From: Variovorax sp. Sphag1AA
GTDB lineage: Bacteria; Pseudomonadota; Gammaproteobacteria; Burkholderiales; Burkholderiaceae_C
DNA length: 64,000 nt
NCBI RefSeq assembly: GCF_014192575.1
Contig: NZ_JACHYC010000002.1
Location: forward strand, 62,001-126,000
Reading direction: 5' to 3'
The translations under genes and the position numbers were made by a program. Below are positions 1 to 10,590 of this stretch, in pieces; within the stretch, counting starts at the first letter, position 1; each line of letters starts with the position of its first letter. The notes beneath the pieces were generated by a model. It saw only the letters and a program-made list of their open reading frames with translations, searched no databases and was not told where the DNA came from.

Positions 1-1
1 C

Positions 2-1087
2 GCCTTTGCGCAGGCCGAGCTGTGGCCCAACGCGCCGCAATGGGATCGCGACCATAGCTTTCCCAAGGCGGCCCATGAGGGGCTGGCGGCGCTGGGCGCC
101 TACGGCATCTGCGTGCCGGAGGAAGACGGCGGCGCGGGGCTCGACTACCTGACGCTCGCGCTGGTGCTCGAAGAGATCGCCGCGGGCGACGGCGGCACCA
201 GCACGGCGATCAGTGTGACCAACTGCCCGGTCAATGCGATCCTCATGCGCTACGGCAATGCGGCGCAGAGGAAGCAATGGCTGCAGCCGCTCGCGCAAGG
301 GAAGATGCTCGGCGCGTTCTGCCTCACCGAGCCTCAGGCGGGCAGCGATGCATCGTCGCTGCGCACCACGGCGCGCAAGGACGGGGATGGCTATGTGATC
401 GACGGCGTCAAGCAGTTCATCACCAGCGGTAAGAACGGGCAGGTCGCGATCGTGATCGCGGTCACAGACAAGGCAGCGGGCAAGCGCGGCATGAGCGCCT
501 TCATCGTGCCGACCGATGCCCCCGGCTACAACGTCGCGCGGCTCGAAGACAAGCTGGGACAGCATTCGAGCGACACCGCGCAGATCAACTTCGACGGCTG
601 CCGCATCCCGGCCGAGAACCTGATCGGCCAGGAAGGCGAGGGCTACAAGATCGCGCTCGGCGCGCTGGAAGGCGGGCGTATCGGCATCGCTGCGCAGAGC
701 GTAGGCATGGCGCGCAGTGCATTCGAGTTCGCGGTCAACTACGCGAAGGAACGGCAAGCCTTCGGTGGTTCGATCTTCGACCAGCAGGCCGTCGGCTTCC
801 GACTCGCGGAATGCGCGACGCAGATCGAAGCCGCTCGCCAGTTGATCTGGCATGCCGCAAGCCTTCGCGATGCGGGCGTGCCGTGCCTGAAGGAAGCGGC
901 CATGGCCAAGCTCTTCGCGAGCGAGATGGCCGAGCGGGTGTGCAGTGCCGCGATCCAGACGCTGGGCGGCTACGGCTACGTCAACGACTTTCCGCTGGAG
1001 CGCATCTACCGCGATGTGCGCGTGTGCCAGATCTATGAAGGCACGTCGGACATCCAGAAGCTGCTGATCCAGCGGGCGCTGGCCTGA
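2..1087 (+). CDS. Acyl-CoA dehydrogenase, 5' end outside the window
   Basis: FAD-dependent alpha,beta-dehydrogenation of an acyl-CoA, with electrons passed to ETF. The reading frame is open from base 2 and no start belongs to the window, so the N-terminus is missing; a GTG at 113 is internal, because the upstream codons already look like the family (acidic helix before CVPEEDGGAG). Visible motifs are the FAD/substrate stretch FCLTEPQAGSDASS, the middle-domain ITSGKNG, and the C-terminal YEGTSDIQK, whose Glu (codon 1037-1039) sits at the catalytic-base position of short- and medium-chain enzymes. The substrate cannot be told from the sequence. The exported amidase follows 85 bases later with its own ribosome site. 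Confidence 0.93.
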   Translation, partial: AFAQAELWPNAPQWDRDHSFPKAAHEGLAALGAYGICVPEEDGGAGLDYLTLALVLEEIAAGDGGTSTAISVTNCPVNAILMRYGNAAQRKQWLQPLAQGKMLGAFCLTEPQAGSDASSLRTTARKDGDGYVIDGVKQFITSGKNGQVAIVIAVTDKAAGKRGMSAFIVPTDAPGYNVARLEDKLGQHSSDTAQINFDGCRIPAENLIGQEGEGYKIALGALEGGRIGIAAQSVGMARSAFEFAVNYAKERQAFGGSIFDQQAVGFRLAECATQIEAARQLIWHAASLRDAGVPCLKEAAMAKLFASEMAERVCSAAIQTLGGYGYVNDFPLERIYRDVRVCQIYEGTSDIQKLLIQRALA

Positions 1088-1172
1088 GGACTTGGGCGCT
1101 GTCATCGATTTCGATGACAGACAAGCGACGCGCGGCGGAGCAGCATGGGGGCCCCTTGTCGGAGGTTCTGCC

Positions 1173-2693
1173 ATGCCCAGTTCTTTGTCATCTTCCACCG
1201 TGCGTGCGGCGGCGGCTCTTTGCGCCGCTGCAGCCGGTCTTCCCGCCTGGGCGCAACCCGCCGCTCCGGATCTGGCCACTCTGACGGCCAGCGAGGCCGC
1301 GCGGCAGATCTGCGCAGGTTCGCTCAAAAGCGAGCAGCTGGTGTCGGCCTATATCGCCCAGGCCAAGGCAAAACCGCAGCTGAATGCGTTCATCACGCTC
1401 GACGAAGCCGGCGCGCTGAAGGCTGCGCGCGCCGCCGATTCGGCGCGCAAGCCGGGAGCCGCCTGCGCGCCGCTGGCCGGCGTTCCGGTGGTCGTGAAGG
1501 ACAACATCCAGGTGAAGGGCCTGCCCGCGACGGCCGGTACGCCTGCGCTCAAGAGTTTCGTGCCTGCCGCCGACGCGCCAGTGGTCGCCAAGCTGCGCTC
1601 GGCCGGCGCGATCGTTCTGGGCAAGACGAACATGCATGAACTGGCGTTCGGCGTTACAGGCTACAACCCCGCGTTCCAGACCGGCCCGGAGGTTGGCGTG
1701 CGCAATGCCTATGACAGCAGCCGCATCGCGGGAGGATCTTCATCCGGCACCGGCGCGGCGCTTGGCGCGCGCATGGCGCCGGCCGGCCTCGGCACCGACA
1801 CCGGGGGCTCGGTGCGCATTCCCTGCGCGTTCAACGGCTGTGCCTCGTTGCGCCCGACGGTGGGGCGCTATTCGCAGGAGGGCATCACGCCGATTTCGCA
1901 CACGCGCGACACTGCGGGGCCGATGGCGGTCTCGGTGACGGACGTGGCGTTGCTCGATCGCGTCATCGCCGGCGGGACGGCGATCAAGCCCGCCAACCTG
2001 AAGCGCGTGCGGCTCGGGGTGGCGCAGCCCTTCTACGCGAACCTCGATGCCGATACGCGCGCGGCGGTCGACGCGGCGCTCGCCAAGCTGCGCGCGGCCG
2101 GCGTCACGCTGGTGGACGTGGACATGGCGAAGCTGAACGAGTTGAACGGCGCGGTTGGCTTTCCGGTCGCGCTCTACGAGGCGCATGACGACATCAAGGC
2201 CTACCTTGCCAGGTACAAAACCGGCGTCGACCTGTCGCAATTGGCCGCCGGCGTTGCCAGCCCCGATGTCAAGGGCACCTTCGACGGCCTGATCATCCCG
2301 CGCAAGCTGCCCGCACCGAACGGCGTGGTGGACGCCAAGCCTGCCTACGAGAAGGCCATGGGCGTGGCCCGCCCGGCGCTGCAGAAGCTCTATCGCGACA
2401 CCTTCACGAAGAACAGGCTGGACGCGCTGGTGTTCCCGACGGTGCCACGCGTGGCGCTCGCGGCCACGCCGGACGTCAGCAGCGTCGAGAACTTCGGCGC
2501 CCTGATCCAGAACACCGATCCCGGCAGCAATGCGGGCATTCCGGGTCTTCAACTGCCGGTGGCATTGGGCGCCACGAGCGGACTTCCGGTGGGGCTGGAG
2601 CTGGATGGGCCGGCGGGGAGCGATCGCGGGCTGCTTGCGCTCGGCCTCGCGATCGAGCCGCTGCTGGGACGCCTGCCGGCACCAACGAAGTAA
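1173..2693 (+). CDS. Exported amidase (amidase signature family)
   Basis: Amidase signature hydrolase of 506 residues, cleaving an amide bond in the periplasm; the natural substrate is unknown. The Ser-Ser-Lys triad can be placed: Lys109 in VVVKDN, cis-Ser189 in AGGSSSGTG and nucleophile Ser213 in GTDTGGSVRIP, with the usual 24-residue gap between the two serines. Residues 1-28 look like a Sec signal ending in AWA-QP. The start is the ATG at 1173, with GGAGG at 1161-1165; a longer open frame begins at 1092 but lacks a ribosome site and would bury the signal peptide. It may be indoleacetamide hydrolase-like or mandelamide-like, but I cannot separate these. Confidence 0.88.
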   Translation: MPSSLSSSTVRAAAALCAAAAGLPAWAQPAAPDLATLTASEAARQICAGSLKSEQLVSAYIAQAKAKPQLNAFITLDEAGALKAARAADSARKPGAACAPLAGVPVVVKDNIQVKGLPATAGTPALKSFVPAADAPVVAKLRSAGAIVLGKTNMHELAFGVTGYNPAFQTGPEVGVRNAYDSSRIAGGSSSGTGAALGARMAPAGLGTDTGGSVRIPCAFNGCASLRPTVGRYSQEGITPISHTRDTAGPMAVSVTDVALLDRVIAGGTAIKPANLKRVRLGVAQPFYANLDADTRAAVDAALAKLRAAGVTLVDVDMAKLNELNGAVGFPVALYEAHDDIKAYLARYKTGVDLSQLAAGVASPDVKGTFDGLIIPRKLPAPNGVVDAKPAYEKAMGVARPALQKLYRDTFTKNRLDALVFPTVPRVALAATPDVSSVENFGALIQNTDPGSNAGIPGLQLPVALGATSGLPVGLELDGPAGSDRGLLALGLAIEPLLGRLPAPTK

Positions 2694-2702
2694 CCGCGAC
2701 CG

Positions 2703-3461
2703 TCAGGAGGGGCGATCCCGCCCCGCCAGTCCGGCCAACGCCGCACGGCGGTCGATGCCGAGCTTGTCGAAGATGCGCCGCAGATAGGTGCGGATGGTCG
2801 GCACGCCGACGCCCATGCGCCGCGCGATGTCCTTGTCGGTGAGTCCCTGGCACACGGCGGCCGCGACCTCGCGCTCACGTTCGCTCAGGCGCGGCCACGC
2901 GGGCGCGGCTTCGCCCGCCAGCGACACGGTCTTCACCGGGGCGCTGCGCTGCGCGCGGTGCAGCGCTCCCACGAAGGCCGGCTCGATCAGGTCGAGCAAG
3001 GCCTTGTCGTGCTCGCTGAAGTCGCCCCGGTCCCGGCGCCGCCAGATGCGCAGGTCGCCCAGCGCGCGATCGCCGTGGAAGGCGTGGAGATTCATGCCCC
3101 AGTGCAGGCCGTCGCGCGAGAGGAAGTCGGTGAAGAACGCGGTGCGCATCAGGTTGCGCTGCGGCATCACTTCCGTGACTCGGGTGGCGTGCCGGCGCGC
3201 CTGGAGCACGAAGGTGATCGGATCGTGGTACTGGTGCCAGCGGGTGTAGCGGTCCAGGTTGGCCGGGTCCATGTTGAGCGCGACCCGGCCGCCGAAGGTG
3301 TCGCTTGCGGCGTCCCAGACGAAGGAGGCGAACTGGTCCGCCCGCAGCAGGTCGAGCAGGGCCCAGCCGGTGCGCTCGCGGATCTCGCGCTCGCTCTGGT
3401 CTTCCGCGAGCAGCGAGAAGATGCTGCGCAGTGTGTGTTGCTCCGAACCACTCAGGTACAT
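2703..3461 (-). CDS. LuxR-type transcriptional regulator
   Basis: DNA-binding regulator of 252 residues. The C-terminal 65 residues form a LuxR/GerE helix-turn-helix: LSEREREVAAAVCQGLTDKD followed by IARRMGVGVPTIRTYLRRIF. The N-terminal 180 residues have no receiver aspartate pattern and look like a GAF/PAS-type or autoinducer-like sensor fold, so the signal is unknown. I chose the ATG at 3461 because GGAGGG lies just upstream; the frame runs further to 3653 but the extension is Arg-rich and overlaps the divergent ychJ-like gene. It converges with the amidase gene, the ends being 9 bases apart. No luxI-type synthase is in the window. Confidence 0.85.
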   Translation of the reverse strand: MYLSGSEQHTLRSIFSLLAEDQSEREIRERTGWALLDLLRADQFASFVWDAASDTFGGRVALNMDPANLDRYTRWHQYHDPITFVLQARRHATRVTEVMPQRNLMRTAFFTDFLSRDGLHWGMNLHAFHGDRALGDLRIWRRRDRGDFSEHDKALLDLIEPAFVGALHRAQRSAPVKTVSLAGEAAPAWPRLSEREREVAAAVCQGLTDKDIARRMGVGVPTIRTYLRRIFDKLGIDRRAALAGLAGRDRPS

Positions 3462-3591
3462 CGTCCCTCCATGAGGCGCCAAAAGCTTAGCCTCGCAGCA
3501 AGCGCCGCGCCATTGGCGGAATTCAGGGTTTGCGTGGAACGAAGGTGCGCGGTCTGCACAATACGCAGCGGTTTGCCACACACGTTCCTGC

Positions 3592-4029
3592 ATGTCTTCT
3601 TCCTCCCCGGGCCCCGCCCTTGCTCCCTGTCCTTGTGGGCGCCGTGATCGCAAGGGCCTTTCGCTGCCCTACGGCCAGTGCTGCGGCCGCTATGTCGATG
3701 ATTTCGAGCACACACCTGCACCCGACGCCGAATCGCTCATGCGCTCGCGGTACACGGCGTTCGTGCGCGAGCGTGCGGACTATCTGCTCGCGACATGGCA
3801 CGCGTCGACGCGGCCTGCGACGCTGGACTTCGAGCCGGGCGTCAAATGGCTAGGGCTCGACGTGCGCAGCCATTCGGCTCGTGATGCCGACCATGCGGAG
3901 GTGGAGTTCGTCGCGCGCCAGCGTGGCAAGTCCGGCGCTGCACTTCGGCTGCACGAGCGCAGTCGCTTTGTCCGCGAATCTGACCGGAGCCTGAATCGCT
4001 GGTTCTACGTCGACGGCGATTTGCGCTGA
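3592..4029 (+). CDS. YchJ-family protein (UPF0225)
   Basis: Small protein of 145 residues in the YchJ/UPF0225 family. Near the N-terminus it has the paired cysteine motif CPCG...YGQCCGRY typical of the family's SEC-C-like metal site, then the conserved LMRSRYTAFVRERADYLLATWH, and it ends with the NRWFYVDGD block. The family has an NTF2-like fold and no settled function. It is divergent from the LuxR-type gene, with 130 bases between starts. The start ATG at 3592 has only a weak ribosome site, and no closer alternative keeps the first Cys motif. Confidence 0.85.
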   Translation: MSSSSPGPALAPCPCGRRDRKGLSLPYGQCCGRYVDDFEHTPAPDAESLMRSRYTAFVRERADYLLATWHASTRPATLDFEPGVKWLGLDVRSHSARDADHAEVEFVARQRGKSGAALRLHERSRFVRESDRSLNRWFYVDGDLR

Positions 4030-4198
4030 TTGGCAGCGATCCGTGCGCGGGCGCGCGGCATTGTGCACGCGAGGGATACAGTCCGATTCCTTTTGGCCTA
4101 TTTATCTTGAAGCGCCGCGCCCTCACACTCCAGCCTTGTGGGTAAAAGCGCCAAGTGCGCCTTACTCGAAGATCAACAACACAAAGCGAGAGGGCAAC

Positions 4199-5014
4199 AT
4201 GGCGACCAGCAAGACGGTTAGGAATGTGCGTTGGCAGCGCATCGGATCCGCGCTGCCGCTGGCGGCGGCTCTGCTCGCCGCACCCTTGGCGTTCGCGGCC
4301 GGAGAGGCGCCACTTCTGACGCCGTTTTCCGCTGCGCAGGGCGCGCAGGCGCCGCAGCCGTGGCGCTTCACCACGCTGCCCAACAAGACCGCAACACGCT
4401 TCGAAGTGGTGCAGGAAGACGGCAAGCGCGTCCTCAAGGTCGATTCGGACCAGTCGTACGGCAACCTCGTCCACTCCACGCACCTGCCGCTGAATGCCAA
4501 TGCCACGCTGGGGTGGCGCTGGCGCGTCGATGAATTCGTCGAGGGCGCCGACCTGCGCACCCGGTCCGGTGACGACGGCGCCGCGAAAGTCTGCGTGTTC
4601 TTCGATTTCCCGACCGACAAGCTGCCGGTAAGCGAGCGCACACGCCTCGCGCTGGCGCGCAAGGCGACCGGCGAGGATGTGCCGAGCGAAGCCCTCTGCT
4701 ACGTCTGGGACAACAAGGAAGCCAAGGGAACGTCGTTCGCGAATGCCTTCACGAAGCGCGTGCGGATGTTCGTTCTCGAAACGGGCCCGGCCTCCAAGCC
4801 CGGCACGTGGGTCGCGGAACGCCGCAACCTGCTGGCGGACTACAAGCGCGCCTTCGGCGACGAAGCAGGCGATACGGCGCCGGACATCGTGGCGATCGCG
4901 ATCTCGGCGGATTCGGACAACACGCACGGTCACGGCATCGCGTATTTCACCGACGTCGAACTGCACGGCGGCCCATCGAGCCAGGAAGCGGCGACGACGC
5001 AGCCCAAGGAATAG
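4199..5014 (+). CDS. Exported DUF3047-family protein
   Basis: Protein of 271 residues matching the DUF3047 type: a central LGWRWRVDEFVEGADLRTRSGDD stretch is split here by residues that read AAKVCVFFDF, followed by CYVWDNKE and a C-terminal VAIAISADSDNTHGHGIAYFTDVEL. The fold is expected to be a beta sandwich; biochemical function is unknown. Residues 1-34 form a signal peptide (Lys/Arg-rich start, Ala/Leu core, AFA-AG cut), so it probably acts outside the cytoplasm. The ATG at 4199 follows a GAGAGG ribosome site; an upstream frame from 4043 has no such site. The DedA-rhodanese gene begins 24 bases after its stop and may be cotranscribed. Confidence 0.83.
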   Translation: MATSKTVRNVRWQRIGSALPLAAALLAAPLAFAAGEAPLLTPFSAAQGAQAPQPWRFTTLPNKTATRFEVVQEDGKRVLKVDSDQSYGNLVHSTHLPLNANATLGWRWRVDEFVEGADLRTRSGDDGAAKVCVFFDFPTDKLPVSERTRLALARKATGEDVPSEALCYVWDNKEAKGTSFANAFTKRVRMFVLETGPASKPGTWVAERRNLLADYKRAFGDEAGDTAPDIVAIAISADSDNTHGHGIAYFTDVELHGGPSSQEAATTQPKE

Positions 5015-5038
5015 CCCACCCAAGCGGAATAGCCAGAA

Positions 5039-6004
5039 ATGAACGACTTCGTTGCACTCCTCGCCAGCCAGGGTTCGGCCCTGGTCTTCGTCGCCACGCT
5101 GGCGGCGCGGCTGGGTGCGCCGGTGCCTGCCGTTCCTTTCCTGGTGGTGGCCGGTGGGTTGACGGTCGGCGGCGAGGTGTCGTTCCTGGCGGTCACGCTG
5201 GCGGCGTTGCTCGGCAACATCCTGGGCGATGGCGCATGGTTCGTCGCCGGACGGCGCTGGGGCTATCGCGTGATGCGACTGCTGTGCCGCATCTCGCTGT
5301 CGGCGGATTCGTGCGTCAAGCGCAGCGAGAACATCATCGGCCGTTGGGGCGGACTGTCGCTGATCGCGGCGAAGTTCGTGCCGGGTGTGTCCGTGGTGGC
5401 GCCGCCGATGGCGGGCGCGCTGGGCATGTCGAACGTGCGCTTCCTTTCCTACGAGACAGTGGCCGCGCTGATCTGGACGCTCGGCTTCCTGTTGGTCGGA
5501 CGCGTGTTCCACGCCGCGATCCAGGATGTGCTGGCCGTGCTTTCGAGCGTCGGAGTGACCGCGGCTGCAGTGTTCGCGGTCCTGCTGGGTGCATTCGTCG
5601 CGTGGCGCTACTGGCAACGTCGGCTTGCCTTGCAGGCCAATGACATCGATCGCATCGAAGTGGGTGCGCTGCGTGCCGCACTCGCTGCCGGCACCGACGT
5701 GACGGTGATCGACGTGCGTCCCGACGAAGCACGTCTGCTGGATGGTCGCGTCATTCCCGGTGCGATCGGCGTGTCGCTCAAGCACATTCCGTCGCGCATC
5801 GATGGTTTTGCGGATGGCCGCGAGCTGGTCGTGTACTGCGATTGCCCCGAAGACGGCGGTGCGATTGCCGCAGCGCGCCTCTTCATTGCCGCGGGCGTGC
5901 CGCGCGTTCGCGTGCTGGCGGGTGGCATCGATGCATGGGTGGCCGTGGCTGGCGTCGAAGCGCCGATGGGCGCCACACCGATGCCCGTCGCGCGCCCTGC
6001 CTGA
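5039..6004 (+). CDS. DedA/VTT membrane protein fused to a rhodanese domain
   Basis: Protein of 321 residues with two parts. Residues 1 to about 195 are a DedA/SNARE-associated (VTT) membrane domain: the APVPAVPFLVVAGG entry, GNILGDGAWFVAGRRWGYRV, and the conserved re-entrant FVPGVSVVAPPMAGALGM. Residues about 205-310 are a rhodanese domain (VIDVRPDEARLLDGRVIPGA) with an apparent active-site Cys267 in the loop CDCPEDGG and a closing LAGGIDAWVA. DedA proteins are linked to lipid handling at the membrane; rhodanese domains carry sulfane sulfur. The joint role is unknown. The rhodanese domain is predicted to face the cytoplasm. It ends 255 bases before thiC, across the thi promoter and riboswitch. 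Confidence 0.87.
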   Translation: MNDFVALLASQGSALVFVATLAARLGAPVPAVPFLVVAGGLTVGGEVSFLAVTLAALLGNILGDGAWFVAGRRWGYRVMRLLCRISLSADSCVKRSENIIGRWGGLSLIAAKFVPGVSVVAPPMAGALGMSNVRFLSYETVAALIWTLGFLLVGRVFHAAIQDVLAVLSSVGVTAAAVFAVLLGAFVAWRYWQRRLALQANDIDRIEVGALRAALAAGTDVTVIDVRPDEARLLDGRVIPGAIGVSLKHIPSRIDGFADGRELVVYCDCPEDGGAIAAARLFIAAGVPRVRVLAGGIDAWVAVAGVEAPMGATPMPVARPA

Positions 6005-6035
6005 GCGGTTCTCTGACCCTCCGCTGACTCCTTTG

Positions 6036-6065
6036 TTGATTCGGCGTTCGGCCTGCCCCTAGAAT
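6036..6065 (+). promoter_or_regulatory. Probable sigma-70 promoter of thiC
   Basis: TTGATT at 6036-6041 and TAGAAT at 6060-6065 are separated by 18 bases and lie directly upstream of the TPP aptamer, which is where the transcription start should fall. Assignment is from sequence match only. Confidence 0.55.
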
Positions 6066-6072
6066 CGACCCC

Positions 6073-6160
6073 GCTCCGGGGTGTGCGCAAAGAAGCGCGC
6101 TGAGATGGCCAGAGGCCGAACCCGCGAACTTGATCTGGTTCATACCAGCGTAAGAAGAGC
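6073..6160 (+). ncRNA. TPP riboswitch (THI element) in the thiC leader
   Basis: All THI-box landmarks are present in order: a P1 arm GCTC (6073-6076), CCGGGGTG, CTGAGA at 6100-6105, GAACCCG near 6118-6124, TGATCTGG at 6131-6138, ACCAGCG at 6144-6150, and the closing P1 arm GAGC (6157-6160). Ligand thiamine pyrophosphate should close P1 and turn the gene off. I see no intrinsic terminator with a T run before thiC, which argues for translational control. ACTCC at 6165-6169, just 3' of P1, is complementary to GGAGT at 6248-6252, the ribosome site of thiC, and could be the sequestering arm. A stable hairpin (GATGCC 6173-6178 with GGCATC 6200-6205) lies between. Confidence 0.93.
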
Positions 6161-6238
6161 TGCAACTCCCGCGATGCCAAAGGCCCATCATCCAAGGCCG
6201 GCATCCATCAGTGGAGCGATTGCGGAGCACCCCGTTGA

Positions 6239-8110
<1,872 letters not shown>

Positions 8111-8149
8111 CATGGAGCTGAAAGGGCTTCGTTGATACGATCGCCCTCC

Positions 8150-8842
8150 ATGAGTGCCTTTCCCTTCGACGCCGTCCTTTTTGATTGCGACGGCGTCCTC
8201 GTCGATTCCGAGCCCATCACCAACCGCGTCCTGGCAGAAATGCTGGGCGAGCTGGGCTGGGAGCTGACGGTCGATGAGTGCATGCGCATCTTCACCGGCA
8301 AGGCGGTGAAGGACGAAGCGACGCTGATCAAGGCGCGCACCGGCTTCACCCTCACGCCGGAGTGGCTCGTTGGCTTCCGCGAGCGGCGCAACGTGGCGCT
8401 GGAGCGCGAGCTGGTCGCCATCCCGAACGCTGCGACGGCTGTGCGGGCGCTGCACGCGACGCTTGACGGCCGCATCGCCTGCGCGTCCGGCGCCGATCGC
8501 TTCAAGGTCGAACTGCAGCTCGACAAGATCGGCATCCTCGACTGCTTCAAGGGGCGGGTGTTCAGCGGTCACGAGATGCCGCGCTCCAAGCCGGCGCCCG
8601 ACGTCTACCTTGCCGCAGCGGAGGCGCTCGGCGTCGACCCGACGCGTTGCGCGGTGGTCGAGGACACGGTCACCGGCGCGGCCGCCGGCGTCGCGGCCGG
8701 CGCCACGGTGTTCGGCTACAGCCCGAGCGACCTGGGCCACAGCGGGCCTGAGGCGTTGCGCGCCATCGGTGTGTCCCATGTGTTCACCGACATGGCGGAT
8801 CTTCCCGCGTTGCTCGCCGGCTGGCGCCTCGTTCCGGCCTGA
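8150..8842 (+). CDS. HAD-family phosphatase (beta-phosphoglucomutase-like)
   Basis: Haloacid dehalogenase hydrolase of 230 residues with a cap inserted after motif I. Motif I is DAVLFDCDGVLVDSEP, with nucleophile Asp12 and acid/base Asp14; motif II Ser lies in IACASGADRFK; motif III/IV are in RSKPAPDVYLAA and VVEDTVTGAAAGVAAGA. This is the subfamily of sugar phosphatases and beta-phosphoglucomutases; the substrate is not predictable. The start ATG at 8150 is preceded by GATACGAT, which may be a -10 with a very short leader. The patatin lipoprotein starts 4 bases after its stop, so the two are probably cotranscribed. Confidence 0.9.
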   Translation: MSAFPFDAVLFDCDGVLVDSEPITNRVLAEMLGELGWELTVDECMRIFTGKAVKDEATLIKARTGFTLTPEWLVGFRERRNVALERELVAIPNAATAVRALHATLDGRIACASGADRFKVELQLDKIGILDCFKGRVFSGHEMPRSKPAPDVYLAAAEALGVDPTRCAVVEDTVTGAAAGVAAGATVFGYSPSDLGHSGPEALRAIGVSHVFTDMADLPALLAGWRLVPA

Positions 8843-8846
8843 ACCT

Positions 8847-10217
8847 ATGCGAGGGCTGCGCGCGCTATGGCTTGTCCTGATCGCCGCATGCCTTCCGGCC
8901 TGCTCCTCGCTTCGCCCGTGGATCAACGATCCACTGCCTGAGAACCCGCCGCCGCGTTCGATCGCCATCGCGACCGCGCAGCGCGATCCGACCATCCTCG
9001 TGGCGGTCACCCTCTCGGGTGGCGGTGCTCGTGCGGCGGCCTTCGGCTATGGCGTGCTCGAGGAACTGCGCGACACCAAATTCGAATGGAACGGCCGCAA
9101 GACCGATCTGCTCGACGCCACCGACGTTATCAGCGGTGTCTCCGGCGGCAGCATCCTGGCGGCGTACTACGCGGCCTTCGGCGCGGAGGGGCTGCCGAAT
9201 TTCGAGAACATCTTCCTGCGGCAGAACTTCCAGAACAGCCTGATCCTGCAGGCGCTCCGGCCCAGCAGCCTGATCGATCTGACCTCGCCCTGGTACGGTC
9301 GCTCCCACCTGCTTGCGCGGCGGCTCGACGAGATCTACCAGGGCAAGACCTACGGCGACGTCGAGAACGATCCGCGGCACCCCCAACTGGTGATCGCGGC
9401 GACGGACATGTCGCTCGGCACGCCCTTCGAGTTCACGCAGGACCAGTTCGAGCTGATCTGCTCCGATCTGCAGACCGTGCCGCTGTCGTTCGCGGTCGCG
9501 GCGTCGTCGGCCGTGCCGGTACTCCTGAGCCCGATGACGCTCAAGAACCATGCGCAGGAGTGCCAGGACCGGGGTATCACCCCCCGGCTTGCGACGGTGG
9601 GCGGGGCGAACTACCGGGCGCGCATGTTCCGCATGCAGGCGAACAGCTACCTCGACGCCCATGCGCGGCCGTTCATCCATCTGGTCGACGGCGGCGTTGC
9701 CGACAACCTCGCCGTGCGACGGCTGCTCGATCGGGCGCTGCTCGGCGGCGGCCTTCGCGAGAGCTTCGAAGAGGTAGGAATCCCGGCCGGCAGTGTCCGC
9801 AAGCTGGTGGTGATCAGCGTGAACTCCGCGCGCGATCCGGCGAACAACATCGACCAGAGCGACCGGGTACCCGGCTTCCGTCAGGTGGCGGACACGCTGC
9901 TTTTCGGGGCCGGCGCGCGCGCCACGCTGGAGACGCAGGAATTCCTTCTGGATACCGCCCGGCAATGGCGCGACGATCTGCGCCGCCGCAGCTCGGGCGC
10001 GGATGCCTTTGCGCCCGACGCCGAAATCCATGTGGTGCAGGCCAACCTGCGCGATGCCGCGGACGGTGAACTGCGCCTGCGGTTGTTACAAGTCCCGACC
10101 GCGTTCTCGATCAGTGACGAGGAGGTGACCCGCCTGATTGCCGCCGGCCGGAGCGCCATGCAGCGTTCTGCCGATTTCCAGGCGTTGAAGAAGTCGCTGG
10201 GGGTGAAGGACGATTGA
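8847..10217 (+). CDS. Patatin-like phospholipase, predicted lipoprotein
   Basis: Protein of 456 residues that should hydrolyse acyl esters of lipids with a Ser-Asp dyad. The oxyanion loop is SGGGARAAAFGYG (about 57-69), the nucleophile Ser99 lies in GVSGGS, and the Asp of the dyad is about Asp281 in LVDGGVADNLAVR. The N-terminus MRGLRALWLVLIAACLPACS carries a lipobox (LPAC, Cys19), so it is expected to be lipidated and anchored in an envelope membrane. The frame stays open far upstream inside the HAD gene; the ATG at 8847 is chosen because it alone gives the lipoprotein signal. There is a long C-terminal region after the Asp with no further domain I recognise. Confidence 0.9.
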   Translation: MRGLRALWLVLIAACLPACSSLRPWINDPLPENPPPRSIAIATAQRDPTILVAVTLSGGGARAAAFGYGVLEELRDTKFEWNGRKTDLLDATDVISGVSGGSILAAYYAAFGAEGLPNFENIFLRQNFQNSLILQALRPSSLIDLTSPWYGRSHLLARRLDEIYQGKTYGDVENDPRHPQLVIAATDMSLGTPFEFTQDQFELICSDLQTVPLSFAVAASSAVPVLLSPMTLKNHAQECQDRGITPRLATVGGANYRARMFRMQANSYLDAHARPFIHLVDGGVADNLAVRRLLDRALLGGGLRESFEEVGIPAGSVRKLVVISVNSARDPANNIDQSDRVPGFRQVADTLLFGAGARATLETQEFLLDTARQWRDDLRRRSSGADAFAPDAEIHVVQANLRDAADGELRLRLLQVPTAFSISDEEVTRLIAAGRSAMQRSADFQALKKSLGVKDD

Positions 10218-10219
10218 GA

Positions 10220-10423
10220 TCAGCGGTTGCCGAGGACCGACGAGGCCTTGGCCACGGCGACGAGCGACTGGGTCATGGCCTGCGCACGGTCGGCCCACAT
10301 GTTCATGACCAGCTGGTCAGCGTTTTCGTTCACGAAAGTCCCGTTGCGCGTGCGTCCCGACGTGGCGATGAAATCCATGAGATCGGCGAAATCGGTGCTG
10401 TCGGTGTCGGGAATTTGTTGCAT
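10220..10423 (-). CDS. Small unknown protein
   Basis: Open frame of 67 residues, converging with the patatin gene (ends 2 bases apart). The composition is balanced and acidic at the N-terminus (IPDTDSTDFADLMDFIATSG), then alpha-helical (ADRAQAMTQSLVAVAKASSV), unlike the Arg-rich false frames around it, which is why I list it. No signal peptide, membrane segment or known motif. The ribosome site upstream of the ATG is weak; TAGTAT about 10 bases upstream could be a -10 element with a very short leader. Between its start and the end of the AraC-type gene (10424-10590) I see only a GGCGG/CCGCC hairpin around 10511-10529. Confidence 0.45.
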   Translation of the reverse strand: MQQIPDTDSTDFADLMDFIATSGRTRNGTFVNENADQLVMNMWADRAQAMTQSLVAVAKASSVLGNR

Positions 10424-10590
10424 TTCGTAATACTAGGGCCGCGAAGAGGGGGTGCCGGCCGCGGAAGCGCTCCTGGAGTGCTTTCGGCGCGGAATTGTTC
10501 ACGGATTAATGGCGGAAAAAAATGCCGCCCGTGTACGAAATGTCTGAACTTGATGGGGGCAGGCGCCGATATCCCCGGGGTCGAGCCCCT

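Noticed and set aside
113-1087. GTG at 113 as the true start of the first acyl-CoA dehydrogenase
   Set aside because: The frame is open to the window edge and the codons before 113 fit the family, so the gene is simply cut by the window.
3842-5785. Open frame of about 650 codons opposite the DUF3047 and DedA genes
   Set aside because: Shadow frame; low-complexity Arg/His composition and no start signal.
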